Assembly: GCF_900116205.1 (NCBI RefSeq)
Contig: NZ_FOZS01000004.1
Span: 124,001-188,000, forward strand
Direction of reading: 5' to 3'
DNA from: Halostagnicola kamekurae
GTDB lineage: Archaea > Halobacteriota > Halobacteria > Halobacteriales > Natrialbaceae
Length of the DNA: 64,000 bases
Positions within the stretch are counted from its first letter, which is position 1, and each line of letters begins with the position of its first letter. Under the pieces are notes generated by a model. That model was not told the origin of the DNA and searched no databases. It worked only from the letters and a program-made list of their open reading frames with translations. Of the stretch, positions 1 to 8,728 are shown piece by piece. A program made the position numbers and the translations under genes.

Positions 1-547
1 CTGTCGCGAGCGTGTCCGCCTCGTCCAGAACGACGGCTCGAGTGCGTCCCCCATCGACGATAGTCATGAGCGCTCGAGTCGCGTGTTCGGCGTCGACGTC
101 GGTGAACACGCCTTCGGAGATGCCGTGATCGATCACCGTTCGAAGCATGTATCGGACGTACTCGTCGTTCTGTTGGAACCGGTCGGCAAACGGCTCGTTG
201 TACGGTGTCTGTCCCCGCATCTCGAGCACTGCGATCAACAGGTCGTGATGGTCCTCCGGTGCGACGAGGAGTTGGTCGAGCAGAAGGTCCAATCGCCGTT
301 CGGGGTCCGTCGTCTCCACCTGGTGTATCGTCTCGACGAACCGATCGAGGATATAGTCCAGAAACGCGACGAGCAAGTCGTCTTTCGTGTCGTAGTGGTA
401 GTGAATGGCGGCGGTCGATTTCCCGTATTCCTCGGCAATGCGCTTGATCGTCAGATCGGCGTATCCGCTTTCTCGAAGCGCGCGATAGGTCGCACGCATG
501 ATCTCTACGTCGGGATCCGAGGAAGTTCGTTCCGGAAAGTCGCCCAT
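1..547 (-). CDS. TetR/AcrR family regulator, 3' end outside window
   Basis: Reading the minus strand from the ATG at 547 gives 182 codons without a stop to the window edge, so the C-terminus is missing. The N-terminal 60 residues form a TetR helix-turn-helix (IKRIAEEYGKSTAAIHYHYD) followed by the helical ligand-binding domain. It is clearly paralogous to the divergent TetR gene at 721 (shared IHYHYD.KD.L.VAFLD). No target gene is visible on its own side. Likely a repressor of efflux or of itself; the ligand is unknown. Family assignment is secure, function is inference. Confidence 0.9.
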   Translation of the reverse strand, partial: MGDFPERTSSDPDVEIMRATYRALRESGYADLTIKRIAEEYGKSTAAIHYHYDTKDDLLVAFLDYILDRFVETIHQVETTDPERRLDLLLDQLLVAPEDHHDLLIAVLEMRGQTPYNEPFADRFQQNDEYVRYMLRTVIDHGISEGVFTDVDAEHATRALMTIVDGGRTRAVVLDEADTLAT

Positions 548-687
548 TGGTGCTGTGTGCGTCCTCGACCAGATAACCGTTTTGACTGAATCGTCAGGAT
601 TCGGACTGCTCTATTACGCGCTTTGCCGCCATTTTAAGTCGATATAACGCGGAACTCTCACGCGAACCGAACTCCCGAAGACTTTTG

Positions 688-705
688 ACTGACTGGTTAG
701 TAAGT
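688..705. promoter_or_regulatory. Candidate TetR operator
   Basis: ACTGACTGGTTAGTAAGT is an interrupted dyad (ACT-n-ACT-n4-AGT-n-AGT) ending 15 nt upstream of the TetR start at 721. Position and symmetry fit autorepression of the TetR-MATE operon. The string TTTTGACTGA occurs at 683-692 and again at 580-589, on the side of the other TetR gene, so both regulators may recognise related sites. Confidence 0.5.
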
Positions 706-720
706 TCTGTATCTCCCGTT

Positions 721-1320
721 ATGGCGGACGAACCAGCCACCGAGATCCTGAAGGCAACGTATCAGGTTCTCTGCGAGCGCGGATATACAGATCTCACGCT
801 CCAGGATATCGCTGCGGAAGCAGACACGAGCAAGTCGTCTATTCATTACCACTACGACTCCAAAGACCAGTTGTTCGTCGCCTTTCTCGATGAACTGTAC
901 GACCGGTTCACGAGCCGGGTACGTTCGCTCGACAGCGACACGCCACGGGAACGGCTCGACGCGTTGTTGCAGTCACTCCTCGTGACTGATGCTGATCCAT
1001 CACTGCGGGAGTTTCGGACTGCGATGCTCGAGATCAAGGCACAGGCCCCGTACAAGCCAGCTCTTCAGGAACGCCTGACGGAATTCGACGAGTACCTGTT
1101 CGAACGACTCCGAGCGATACTCGAGGCTGGCCGAAGCACTGGCGACTTTGACGACACGGTCGAGCCGGCTCGGGACGCAGAGTTCCTTACAACGACGATA
1201 ACCGGCGCACACACGCGCCACGTGGCCATCGACCACGCTTCTGACCGAATTTACACGACGATGAGAACATACATCCAGAGACACCTGCTCACCGATGAGC
1301 ACACGGAGGCTGCACAGTAA
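721..1320 (+). CDS. TetR/AcrR family regulator of the downstream MATE exporter
   Basis: A 199-residue TetR protein: helix-turn-helix at about residues 25-45 (LQDIAAEADTSKSSIHYHYD) and an all-helical C-terminal effector domain. I chose the ATG at 721; an in-frame TTG at 685 would put the start inside the dyad at 688-705. Its TAA stop overlaps the ATG of the MATE gene by one base (TAATG), so the two are translated together and the regulator most likely controls that exporter. A TATA-like TTTTAAGT lies near 632. Ligand unknown. Confidence 0.92.
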   Translation: MADEPATEILKATYQVLCERGYTDLTLQDIAAEADTSKSSIHYHYDSKDQLFVAFLDELYDRFTSRVRSLDSDTPRERLDALLQSLLVTDADPSLREFRTAMLEIKAQAPYKPALQERLTEFDEYLFERLRAILEAGRSTGDFDDTVEPARDAEFLTTTITGAHTRHVAIDHASDRIYTTMRTYIQRHLLTDEHTEAAQ

Positions 1321-2804
1321 TGGGACTCATAAACCGGATTAGTTCACTCTTCAAGGGTCCCGAGGACGTCGATCTGACGTCGGGCGGTATCGGGAAGCCG
1401 TTGTTCTTCCTCGCAATGCCGATCGTCGTCACGAACCTCTTTCAGACAGCGTACAATCTCGCGGATACGTTCTGGCTCGGCCAGTACAACACCGACGCGC
1501 TGGCCGCGATCAGCTTCGCGTTCCCGCTCGTGTTCCTTCTCATCTCGCTCGGGATGGGAATCGCCGTCGCCGGTAGCATCCTCGTCGCCCAGTACACCGG
1601 TGCAGATCAGAAACGTGAGGCAGAGTACGCCGCCTCGCAGTCCGTAACTTTCGCCGCGATCGCCTCGATCGTCCTCGGCGTGATCGGGTACTTCGGCGTC
1701 GATACGTTTCTCAGCTTGATGGGCGCATCGACCGACGTCCTGCCGTTGGCGACAGACTACATGGAAGTCATCTCGCTCGGCTTGCTGTTCATGTTCGGCT
1801 TCGCCATCTTCATCTCCCTCATGCGAGGGTCCGGGGACACGATCACTCCGATGCTCGTCATGTTCGGCTCGGTCGTGCTCAACATCGTCCTCGATCCGTT
1901 CCTGATATTTGGCTGGACGATCGTCGAGAACGCTCCGCTCGTCGGCACGATTTCGTTCCCCGAACTCGGTATTCAGGGCGCGGCCATCGCGACCGTGTTC
2001 TCGCGGGCACTCGCCTTGTTAGTCGGTCTGATGATCATGTTCCGAGGCAATCATGGTATCCAGATTAACCTCCGAGATATGCTGCCGGATCTCGCGTATC
2101 TCCGTCGACTCTTCCGCATCGGCCTGCCGGCATCCATCGAAGGCACCGGCAGAGCGCTGTCGATGAACCTCCTGTTGGTCATCGTCGCGATGTTTCCGGA
2201 CACGGTCGTTGCCGCCTACGGCATCGGGACCCGTGTCTTCTCGGTCGTCTTCCTACCCGCGATCGCTGTCGCCCGCGGCGTCGAAACGATGACGGGTCAG
2301 AACATGGGGGCCGGAAAACCAGATCGCGCCGCACAGGCGACGGGGCTGGCGGCGAAATTCCTCTTCGGCGTCCTCACGGTCGCTGGAATCGTCGTCTTCC
2401 TGTTCCCAGAACCCATCGTCTCGGTGTTCGTCGGTGCCGATCAGGAAAACGCCGCACGAGTCATCTCCATCGGAGCGGAGTTCCTCCGGTACGTCGCGCT
2501 GTCGTTCGGCTTCATCGGTATTATGCGGGCGTATACGGGAAGCTTTCGCGGAGCCGGGAAGACCCTCACCGCCGCCGCCATCTCCGTCCTGATGCTCGGC
2601 GTCGTTCGCTTCCCGATCGCCTGGTTCGCGACGGGATCGCTGGGCGAGACCGGTATCTGGCTCGCGTTCGCACTGTCGAACGTCATCGGAGCGGGTGTCG
2701 CCTACGCGTGGTACCAACGTGGCACGTGGCGAGAAGGAGATCTGACCGAGTCCAAAGTCGACCTCGAGGAACCGCAGACCACCGTGACAGGCGACGACGA
2801 CTGA
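1320..2804 (+). CDS. MATE family multidrug/cation antiporter
   Basis: A 494-residue polytopic membrane protein with two MatE repeats and about 12 membrane spans, starting with the family-typical region PLFFLAMPIVVTNLFQTAYN and containing the DTFWLGQYNTDALAA segment. MATE proteins export cationic drugs or metabolites in exchange for Na+ or H+. The start overlaps the stop of the TetR gene, giving a self-regulated efflux operon. The acidic C-terminal tail (about 25 residues) is cytoplasmic. Substrate cannot be told from sequence. Confidence 0.95.
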   Translation: MGLINRISSLFKGPEDVDLTSGGIGKPLFFLAMPIVVTNLFQTAYNLADTFWLGQYNTDALAAISFAFPLVFLLISLGMGIAVAGSILVAQYTGADQKREAEYAASQSVTFAAIASIVLGVIGYFGVDTFLSLMGASTDVLPLATDYMEVISLGLLFMFGFAIFISLMRGSGDTITPMLVMFGSVVLNIVLDPFLIFGWTIVENAPLVGTISFPELGIQGAAIATVFSRALALLVGLMIMFRGNHGIQINLRDMLPDLAYLRRLFRIGLPASIEGTGRALSMNLLLVIVAMFPDTVVAAYGIGTRVFSVVFLPAIAVARGVETMTGQNMGAGKPDRAAQATGLAAKFLFGVLTVAGIVVFLFPEPIVSVFVGADQENAARVISIGAEFLRYVALSFGFIGIMRAYTGSFRGAGKTLTAAAISVLMLGVVRFPIAWFATGSLGETGIWLAFALSNVIGAGVAYAWYQRGTWREGDLTESKVDLEEPQTTVTGDDD

Positions 2805-3206
2805 GCCAGCACTCGTGCTCCTCACGGCTCGAGCGAGCGTCGCGTTCGGGACGGCGTTGGCGCGCTCGAGCGTGACATCCTCCCGCGATACAGCGCGAGG
2901 TTTTCTCCTCGCTCCCCGTAATTCCGCTCGTTCCCTGCGGAGGGGCTTTGCGCCCACGTTTCCAGCTACAAATGCCCCGTTTCCCCGCACACGAAGGCAC
3001 CGTTAATTTATCGATTCGTGGTAAGCTTACACCCGCTCGTCGATCTCACACGGTAACGACCGATCCCAGGAGCGGAAAACCGCAGTCGTTGCCGCGGTGA
3101 CGGTCGACGAACGACCGATCATGACAGTTCGACTCAGATTCCCGAAACGGAACCGCCAGTTGCAGCCGTGGGTGTCTTCGGGAGACACGCTGGAGGCTGG
3201 TGACTG
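2805..3206. other. Intergenic stretch with a possible IS200/IS605-type end relic
   Basis: No credible gene. Positions 2871-2911 carry TGACATCCTCCCGCG, an imperfect stem (CGCG 2884-2887 with CGCG 2894-2897, CCT with AGG outside) and TTTTCTCCTCG. From memory this resembles the right-end structure of haloarchaeal IS200/IS605/IS1341 elements. No transposase ORF remains. A GGAGG at 3192-3196 belongs to the next gene. Confidence 0.35.
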
Positions 3207-4430
3207 GTGAGTCTCGAAGAACAGCCGAGTGAACGCCGAAAGCAGGCCAAAGAGGGCTACGAATACGTAAAAAACGAGGTCATCTCGAGGGAGAAACGAT
3301 CGATTCTCTCGGACTACCGAGCTGACGACTTCGATAGCCTGCTGCTCATCGCGTCGGCTCCGAGAGGCGGGAGTAGTCTCCTTTTCGATATTCTTCGACA
3401 CCACGAAAGAACGTGTAGCCTCGACGGCGAACACGACCGGTGGTACGCGCTGAACGGCTGTAGCTACCCGAGGTTCGAATCCGATGCCGTTCCGGCTGAC
3501 TTCGAGTCGTTCGATAGGGACACACTCCTGACCGATCTTCTCGCCGAAGTCGGCGCGACCGAACGATCCGGCGACCGAACGCATCGCGTGGACAACACGC
3601 TCGTCCGGCTTCCCCTGCAATTCCCCGATCGAGAGCTGCCCTACGAGCAGATACGCGAAAAACTGCTCGAGGGGGCGGCGCTTCGTCCGATACTCGAGGA
3701 GCTGGGAATCTCGCCGCTGCAGTACGACGACTACGCAGAGCGAGATGCGAAGCGTCCGTTCGAAACGGAGACGATCGAGGACCGACCGTTCGTCTCCTCC
3801 CACGGACACAAGCGCGGTCTCGCGGCCGACGACTTCGAGCGGACGCTCGTCCTGAAAGCGAGCGCCGACGCGTACCGGCTTCCGTGGATCCGGGAGCAGC
3901 TGTTTCCGGAGACGGACATCAAACTCGTTCACCTCACGCGGAACCCGGCGGCGTCGATCAACGGCCTCTACGACGGGTGGCGGTTGAACAGGGGGTTCCA
4001 GACGCACGACGTGGGCGATATCGATCTCGAGGGATACGATGGCTCGCTGTGGTGCTATGATCTCCCACCGGATTGGGTTCGCGAGGGGGACCTCATCGAC
4101 ACCTGCCTGCTGCAGTGGACCCGGGCGCACCGCCACGTGCTCGCCGCTCGCGACGCGTTCGAGGACGTTCTTCGGGTCCGGTTCGAGGACGTTCTCACCG
4201 ATACCGCATCCGTCATCACGGAAATCACAGAATTCGCGAATCTCGGCGAGTCGGCGCTTCTTTCCGAGAACGTCGAAAGTCCCAACAAGGTGATGACGAC
4301 CAAGGAGCCGAGACGCGCTCGCTGGCGAGACAGGGAGGATCTCATCGAGGGCACGCTCGAGCGAGCCGACGAGACGTATACCGAGGTGGTCGAGGAACTG
4401 GGATACACGGAGGAGTCCGAATGGATCTGA
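3207..4430 (+). CDS. Sulfotransferase family protein
   Basis: A 407-residue cytosolic protein with a PAPS 5'-phosphosulfate-binding loop at residues 51-57 (APRGGSS after a hydrophobic strand) and a 3'-phosphate-type motif HLTRNPAASING further on, the hallmarks of the sulfotransferase fold. It would move sulfate from PAPS to a hydroxyl on a lipid, glycan or small molecule. The GTG start at 3207 follows GGAGG by 10 nt. The next genes make activated sulfate, so this is a dedicated sulfation operon. Acceptor unknown; sulfated glycolipids or surface glycans are plausible in haloarchaea. Confidence 0.85.
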   Translation: MSLEEQPSERRKQAKEGYEYVKNEVISREKRSILSDYRADDFDSLLLIASAPRGGSSLLFDILRHHERTCSLDGEHDRWYALNGCSYPRFESDAVPADFESFDRDTLLTDLLAEVGATERSGDRTHRVDNTLVRLPLQFPDRELPYEQIREKLLEGAALRPILEELGISPLQYDDYAERDAKRPFETETIEDRPFVSSHGHKRGLAADDFERTLVLKASADAYRLPWIREQLFPETDIKLVHLTRNPAASINGLYDGWRLNRGFQTHDVGDIDLEGYDGSLWCYDLPPDWVREGDLIDTCLLQWTRAHRHVLAARDAFEDVLRVRFEDVLTDTASVITEITEFANLGESALLSENVESPNKVMTTKEPRRARWRDREDLIEGTLERADETYTEVVEELGYTEESEWI

Positions 4431-4621
4431 GACGGATCTCGAGTAACGAGACCGATGACGGTAGAGTCCGTGCCATGATACGCGAAATAACTGCCACGCA
4501 CAGCGATGCACTGATCGTGAGACCGAAACTGATCGAGACGTTCACCGACGAAATCACCGCTACGGGTGAGACCTGGAACGAAGCAGACGCGGTCGCTCGC
4601 CTAACGGGGGGAATCGAATAA
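4421..4621 (+). CDS. Small conserved-position protein in the sulfation operon
   Basis: A 66-residue acidic ORF beginning at ATG 4421 after AGGAG (4411-4415). It overlaps the sulfotransferase end by 10 nt and its TAA overlaps the next start (TAATG at 4619-4623). Both overlaps indicate translational coupling, which is the main reason to call it real. I do not recognise the family; no signal peptide, membrane segment or metal motif is visible. It could be an accessory subunit of the sulfotransferase or of the APS kinase fusion. Confidence 0.7.
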   Translation: MDLRRISSNETDDGRVRAMIREITATHSDALIVRPKLIETFTDEITATGETWNEADAVARLTGGIE

Positions 4622-5472
4622 TGCCCGGCGAGACCGTATGGCTTTTCGGACTGCCGTGTTCCGGAAAGACGACGCTCGCCGAGGGATTGATCGGTCCGAA
4701 TACGGTCCACCTGGACGGCGATTATCTCCGGAACACCCTCAACTCCGATCTCGGGTTTTCGAAGGAAGACCGAACCGAGAACCTCAGACGCGCTGCCGGT
4801 ATCGCACAAGCCCTGAACGAACAGGGGTTCGACGTCGTCGCATCGTTCATCACTCCGTATCGCTCTCAGCGGGAACTGATCGACGAGAAACTCGAGGACG
4901 TCTCGTTCGTCTACGTCAACGCGCCCGTCGAAGTGTGCGAAGACCGCGACGTAAAGGGAATGTACGAGCGGGCCCGGAACGGAGAGATCGACGGTTTCAC
5001 CGGCGTCGATGCGCCGTTCGAGGAACCGGAGGAAGTCGAACTCGAGGTCCGGACGGCAACGCGCTCGAAGGAGGCGGGTATCGAGACGATTAACAGGGAA
5101 CTGGCGCTCAAGTTCGACCCGAGTCACATTTTCATCGGTCGGTGGCAGCCGCTCCACGACGGCCACCGGACGATCATCGACTCGGCCGCCGATAACGGAA
5201 AGGACGTCATCATCGCCATCCGGGATACCGAACTCAGCGAAGAAAACCCGTTCACCGCGAAGGAACGGCGAGAGCTGATCGAGGACGTCTACGCGGACCA
5301 TCCGAACGTCGAGACGATGATCATTCCGGACGTCGACACCGTCGCTATCGGGCGGAACGTCGGATACTCGGTCGTCTCGGTCCCCGAGGAGGTCGCACAG
5401 ATCAGCGGGACCGATACGCGCAACCGATACGGGAAGCGTGAACTCCTGGCCGGACGGCACCTGGAGGACTGA
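4621..5472 (+). CDS. APS kinase fused to NMNAT-like nucleotidyltransferase
   Basis: 283 residues in two domains. Residues 1-160 are an adenylylsulfate kinase: Walker A GLPCSGKTT, then HLDGDYLR and LGFSKEDRTENLRR, as in CysC, making PAPS from APS. Residues about 165-283 are a nucleotidyltransferase with GRWQPLHDGH (HxGH) and ISGTDTR, resembling archaeal NMN adenylyltransferase (NadM) rather than classical ATP sulfurylase. The start overlaps the preceding stop. With the sulfotransferase two genes upstream, the second domain may provide APS from ATP and sulfate or may activate another group; that role is inference. Confidence 0.88.
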   Translation: MPGETVWLFGLPCSGKTTLAEGLIGPNTVHLDGDYLRNTLNSDLGFSKEDRTENLRRAAGIAQALNEQGFDVVASFITPYRSQRELIDEKLEDVSFVYVNAPVEVCEDRDVKGMYERARNGEIDGFTGVDAPFEEPEEVELEVRTATRSKEAGIETINRELALKFDPSHIFIGRWQPLHDGHRTIIDSAADNGKDVIIAIRDTELSEENPFTAKERRELIEDVYADHPNVETMIIPDVDTVAIGRNVGYSVVSVPEEVAQISGTDTRNRYGKRELLAGRHLED

Positions 5473-5497
5473 GCGATTCTCCAATGACATCTCGACC

Positions 5498-6250
5498 ATG
5501 ACGGAGACGGGGCTACTGTTCGATCGGGCCGAATTGCAGGACGCGATCGAAACTGGAGAACTGCTCGCGTGGAAAGAAGAGCGATACGTCGAGTTCAGAG
5601 ACACGATGCGGAGCACTCGCTACCCGTGTCACTTCGCGGTGAACGCCGAGCGCGAGGATACCGCCCGGTACCTCTTCGTGGGAGCCGTTCGCGATCGCGA
5701 TGCGCTCCTCAAAGCGAGAGAGGGGTTGCGGCAGTATCTCGAGCAGTATCGGTCGATAGCCGAACGAACGACCCTGGTGATGTTTTTCGAACCGCCGGCG
5801 GAGGACCAGGGCGAACGGACCTACCGCGATCAGTTCTGGCGGGTTCTCGAATTCCTGAACGAGCGAGATCCCGAACCGTGGCCCGGCGACGTTCCCGCTG
5901 ATCCGGACGACCCGGAATGGGAATTCTGCTTTGCCGGAGAATCCATGTTCATCGTCGGTCGGGCTCCGTTCTATACGGAACGACGGAGTCGGTATACGAG
6001 ATCCGGACTGGAAATAACGATTCAGCCCCGAAGAATACTCGAGGACGTCAGTGGAGAGACGGCAGAGGGCCAACGTGCACGCTCTGTAATCAGGGCTCGG
6101 CTCGAGGACTACGACGACAATGCGCCTCATCCCGACATCGGAGATTACGGTGACTCAAGTACTCGAGAGTGGAAACAGTATCTCCTTCCCACATCGAACG
6201 AGGAGAGTTTGGACGAATTCCCCTTCGAAATAGAGACGACAAAGCTGTAG
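5498..6250 (+). CDS. YqcI/YcgG family protein, possible heme-dependent oxygenase
   Basis: 250 residues. Family features seen: CHFAVNAE near the N-terminus, LVMFFEPP, PWPGDVP, WEFCFAGESMFIVGRAPFY, IQPRRIL and DYGDSSTREWKQYLLP. Members of this family (GntA, AglA) are heme-dependent hydroxylases of amino acids such as arginine, including N-hydroxylation. The ATG at 5498 is preferred over the GTG at 5438, which lies inside the previous gene; the gap to that gene is 25 nt, so it probably belongs to the sulfation operon. Substrate unknown. A link to the siderophore locus 5 kb away is speculative. Confidence 0.75.
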   Translation: MTETGLLFDRAELQDAIETGELLAWKEERYVEFRDTMRSTRYPCHFAVNAEREDTARYLFVGAVRDRDALLKAREGLRQYLEQYRSIAERTTLVMFFEPPAEDQGERTYRDQFWRVLEFLNERDPEPWPGDVPADPDDPEWEFCFAGESMFIVGRAPFYTERRSRYTRSGLEITIQPRRILEDVSGETAEGQRARSVIRARLEDYDDNAPHPDIGDYGDSSTREWKQYLLPTSNEESLDEFPFEIETTKL

Positions 6251-6295
6251 CGTTTTTCACTCCGTGCGAGAATTCTCGAACGACAATCGAGTCTG

Positions 6296-6595
6296 TCATT
6301 CCGACTCCACTTCGTCCAAGAACTGGCGCAGTTCCTGCAGATAGGTCTGAAACGTTGAGACACCGCTTTGAGTGATTCGGTAGCGGGTTTCGAAGCCGCT
6401 CTGGGTCCACGCTTGACGGGTTTCGATATACCCCGCATCTTCGAGGCTCTCCGCGTGAGAGGCGAGGTTGCCATCAGTCAAATCCAACAAATCACGGATT
6501 CGCGTGTACGAAACATCACGATTCCTATATAGGAGCCCCATAATCTGAAGCCGGGTCGGTTGATGGATGAGTGTGAGATCTGGCGGAAGATCCAT
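6296..6595 (-). CDS. Winged-helix transcriptional regulator
   Basis: 99 residues forming one winged helix of the MarR/ArsR-like single-domain type common in haloarchaea: QPTRLQIMGLLYRN, YTRIRDLLDLTDGNLASHAE (recognition helix region), then the wing with RYRITQSG. It starts 3 nt after the stop of the membrane-protein gene at 6599, so the two form an operon. Such pairs often have the regulator control the membrane partner. Effector unknown. Confidence 0.85.
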   Translation of the reverse strand: MDLPPDLTLIHQPTRLQIMGLLYRNRDVSYTRIRDLLDLTDGNLASHAESLEDAGYIETRQAWTQSGFETRYRITQSGVSTFQTYLQELRQFLDEVESE

Positions 6596-6598
6596 GTT

Positions 6599-7231
6599 TC
6601 ACCCTCGAGTCGAAATCGCCCATCCGGTAATAAAGTACGCTGTTCCCTGGAGGAATCCGGTCGTAAAACCCGCGCCGACGGGTGTGAGACCGACGGTAGA
6701 AAGAGCGATGTTCCCGAGAACGATCACAGTACCGGCTACGACCAACGGGATCAGTATCCATTTTGCTCGGTACATGTAGGAGAAAATCGCCCCGAGAAAG
6801 ACTGTGAAAACCCCGCCCGAAATTCCCATCGCGATGAAGACGTTTCCGTTGGAGCCGAGAACAATCGAGACAACGACTGCAATCAGGAAGAACATAAGCG
6901 TAAATCCGACACCCAGTAACCAGTTATAGCCGGTTCGAGTGGTTTCTCCGAGGGAGATTGAATGCGTGGTCCAGATCGCTGACGTGACAGCGACAGCCGC
7001 TCCGATCCAGGGCAGCCACAGAACCGAAAGCACGAATGAGCCATACTCGTATCCAGTGAGCCACGGATCGGCCGCCGCATAGGAAATCGGGATCGCTGTG
7101 ATAGCGAACGCAAACACCATGAGGGTAAGACCGAACGTCCGGGCAGTCAGGCGTTCGTCGTACCCTTCAATTTCTGTGAGAGCCTGTACGGCTTCAATTG
7201 GTGGCAAGTCGTCAGTCGTATCTTCCGTCAT
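6599..7231 (-). CDS. Multi-spanning membrane protein of unknown function
   Basis: 210 residues with a short acidic cytoplasmic N-terminus (MTEDTTDD...) and about six hydrophobic segments; no enzymatic motif seen. I chose ATG 7231, which is preceded by GAGG, rather than the in-frame start at 7366. It is followed directly by a winged-helix gene. The arrangement resembles haloarchaeal two-gene stress or transport cassettes whose function is unassigned. No closer call is supported. Confidence 0.8.
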   Translation of the reverse strand: MTEDTTDDLPPIEAVQALTEIEGYDERLTARTFGLTLMVFAFAITAIPISYAAADPWLTGYEYGSFVLSVLWLPWIGAAVAVTSAIWTTHSISLGETTRTGYNWLLGVGFTLMFFLIAVVVSIVLGSNGNVFIAMGISGGVFTVFLGAIFSYMYRAKWILIPLVVAGTVIVLGNIALSTVGLTPVGAGFTTGFLQGTAYFITGWAISTRG

Positions 7232-7594
7232 TAGTTCCTCTTTGACGGTATGTAGATATATCAGGTTCGGCTCTTTGTCCCACAAAGGACCGTAAACGCC
7301 CTCAACCCCTCCAAATCTGATCAGCAGAGATGATTTTCTATCGTATATTCGATAGAACAGCAGCAAGTGAACAGTGAGGTCCGCGAGGGACCCCCTGAAA
7401 AGCCGTTTGACATCCCCCAGTACTGAAGGTCGGACTTTCCCTGCAATTTCCCGTAATTGTAGCCGAGACGATCACTTCCCAATCTGAGTCCGATCTAGTC
7501 GGGTGCGCAGTATCTGGCGGGAGATCGCTGCATACACCACTTTCCTGACGTAGCGGCACAGAGCGCAATCTCTCAACTGGGTACCAATCGAGAT

Positions 7595-8728
7595 TTAGAC
7601 GCGGTCGGATCCGACCACGGGAATCCTGTTTCGCACCCGATGAACGATCGAGATCGGAATCCGACGGGGTGAGGTGTCGCCGACCACAGAAATCACGAGA
7701 CAGATGAGAAACGCGCCGAAGAACGTCGCGGGAGTAAAGACGAGGTGCCACAGAACCGTCTCTCCGAGCGGCGTTCCGCCAAGCGAGAGTTCGTCGCGCA
7801 GTTGCACGAGGACGAACAGGACTGCCGGGTGAACGACGTAAATCCCGACGGCGTACTTCCGACCCCAGGCCGGTAACACGGTCCCACTCCCGAGACGGGG
7901 GGTCGCGAGGAGCAAACAAAACAGCGAAACCGTCACTAAAATCGTTCCGATCGTGTAACTCGGCGCGTAAACCCCCTCAGCGAACGTCTCTCCTTGCAGG
8001 ACGTATCCCAGTAGATACCGCTCTACGACGTGGAAAACGCCGAAGAAGACCGTTGCACCGAGATAAACCACCCGTCGATCGGGCGACGGTCGCCAGTCGC
8101 TCGCGGCGATGACGTACCCCAACGCGGTGTAGAAAAAGCCGAAGAACAACGGATCTCTCGTCTCGAGCGCTATCCCACCGAACCCGGCGTACCCCTGACC
8201 CAGTAGTCCGACGACGTGGATCCCGAGTGCGACCGGTATCAGGTAGGTCGTCTTCTCGAGTTTGACGAAGAGGTAAATGAAGACGTACGAGTACGCCAGT
8301 GCCGGCAGGAACCACAGGATTTCGGAGACGGCGGTTCCGTAGTACAGGAGTTCGACGGGTGCGACGTACTCCATCCCTTTGTCGACGACGGCGGCGAGGA
8401 CGTCCCGATTTGCCATCGCGGCTTCGCGGCCCATATTCAAGAGGAATACCAAGGCCGCGAAGGAGAGTCCGAACACGTAGATCGAACCGATCGAAATCAA
8501 TCGTTCGCGGAGATACTCGGTCGGATCACTCGCGGCGGTTTTCCTGGCGAAGAAGTACCCGGCGGCGACGAAAAAGAACGGCACGGCAAAGCGCGCGGTC
8601 GACTCGAGTACGAAATTGACCCCGTTTGCGGTCGCGCCCAGGCCCTCGAACGGATCCGTGTGGATGATGATCACGAACACCATCGCGAGGATTCGAACCG
8701 TATCGATGCTGTCGATTCGCCCCGCCAT
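7595..8728 (-). CDS. Acyltransferase family 3 membrane protein
   Basis: 377 residues, about ten membrane spans, with the family opening IDTVRILAMVFVIIIHTDPF (the His after the first span is the conserved catalytic one) and VPFFFVAAGYFF. Acyltransferase-3 proteins O-acetylate or acylate surface sugars and lipids. ATG 8728 is preceded by GAGGG; the 88-codon in-frame upstream extension is low-complexity and lacks membrane character, so I excluded it. Monocistronic. Could modify cell-surface glycans alongside the nearby sulfation operon, but this is only proximity. Confidence 0.85.
   Translation of the reverse strand: MAGRIDSIDTVRILAMVFVIIIHTDPFEGLGATANGVNFVLESTARFAVPFFFVAAGYFFARKTAASDPTEYLRERLISIGSIYVFGLSFAALVFLLNMGREAAMANRDVLAAVVDKGMEYVAPVELLYYGTAVSEILWFLPALAYSYVFIYLFVKLEKTTYLIPVALGIHVVGLLGQGYAGFGGIALETRDPLFFGFFYTALGYVIAASDWRPSPDRRVVYLGATVFFGVFHVVERYLLGYVLQGETFAEGVYAPSYTIGTILVTVSLFCLLLATPRLGSGTVLPAWGRKYAVGIYVVHPAVLFVLVQLRDELSLGGTPLGETVLWHLVFTPATFFGAFLICLVISVVGDTSPRRIPISIVHRVRNRIPVVGSDRV

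Noticed and set aside
685-720. TTG start at 685 for the TetR gene
   Set aside because: Would lie just ahead of and within the operator dyad; ATG 721 matches the family start.
3027-4511. Long minus-strand ORF (494 codons) opposite the sulfotransferase
   Set aside because: Arg-rich shadow of a real gene; no domain, start or ribosome binding site, while the plus strand has clear PAPS-binding motifs.
4342-5616. Minus-strand ORF of 424 codons opposite the APS kinase fusion
   Set aside because: Antisense shadow; the plus strand encodes canonical CysC and HxGH motifs.
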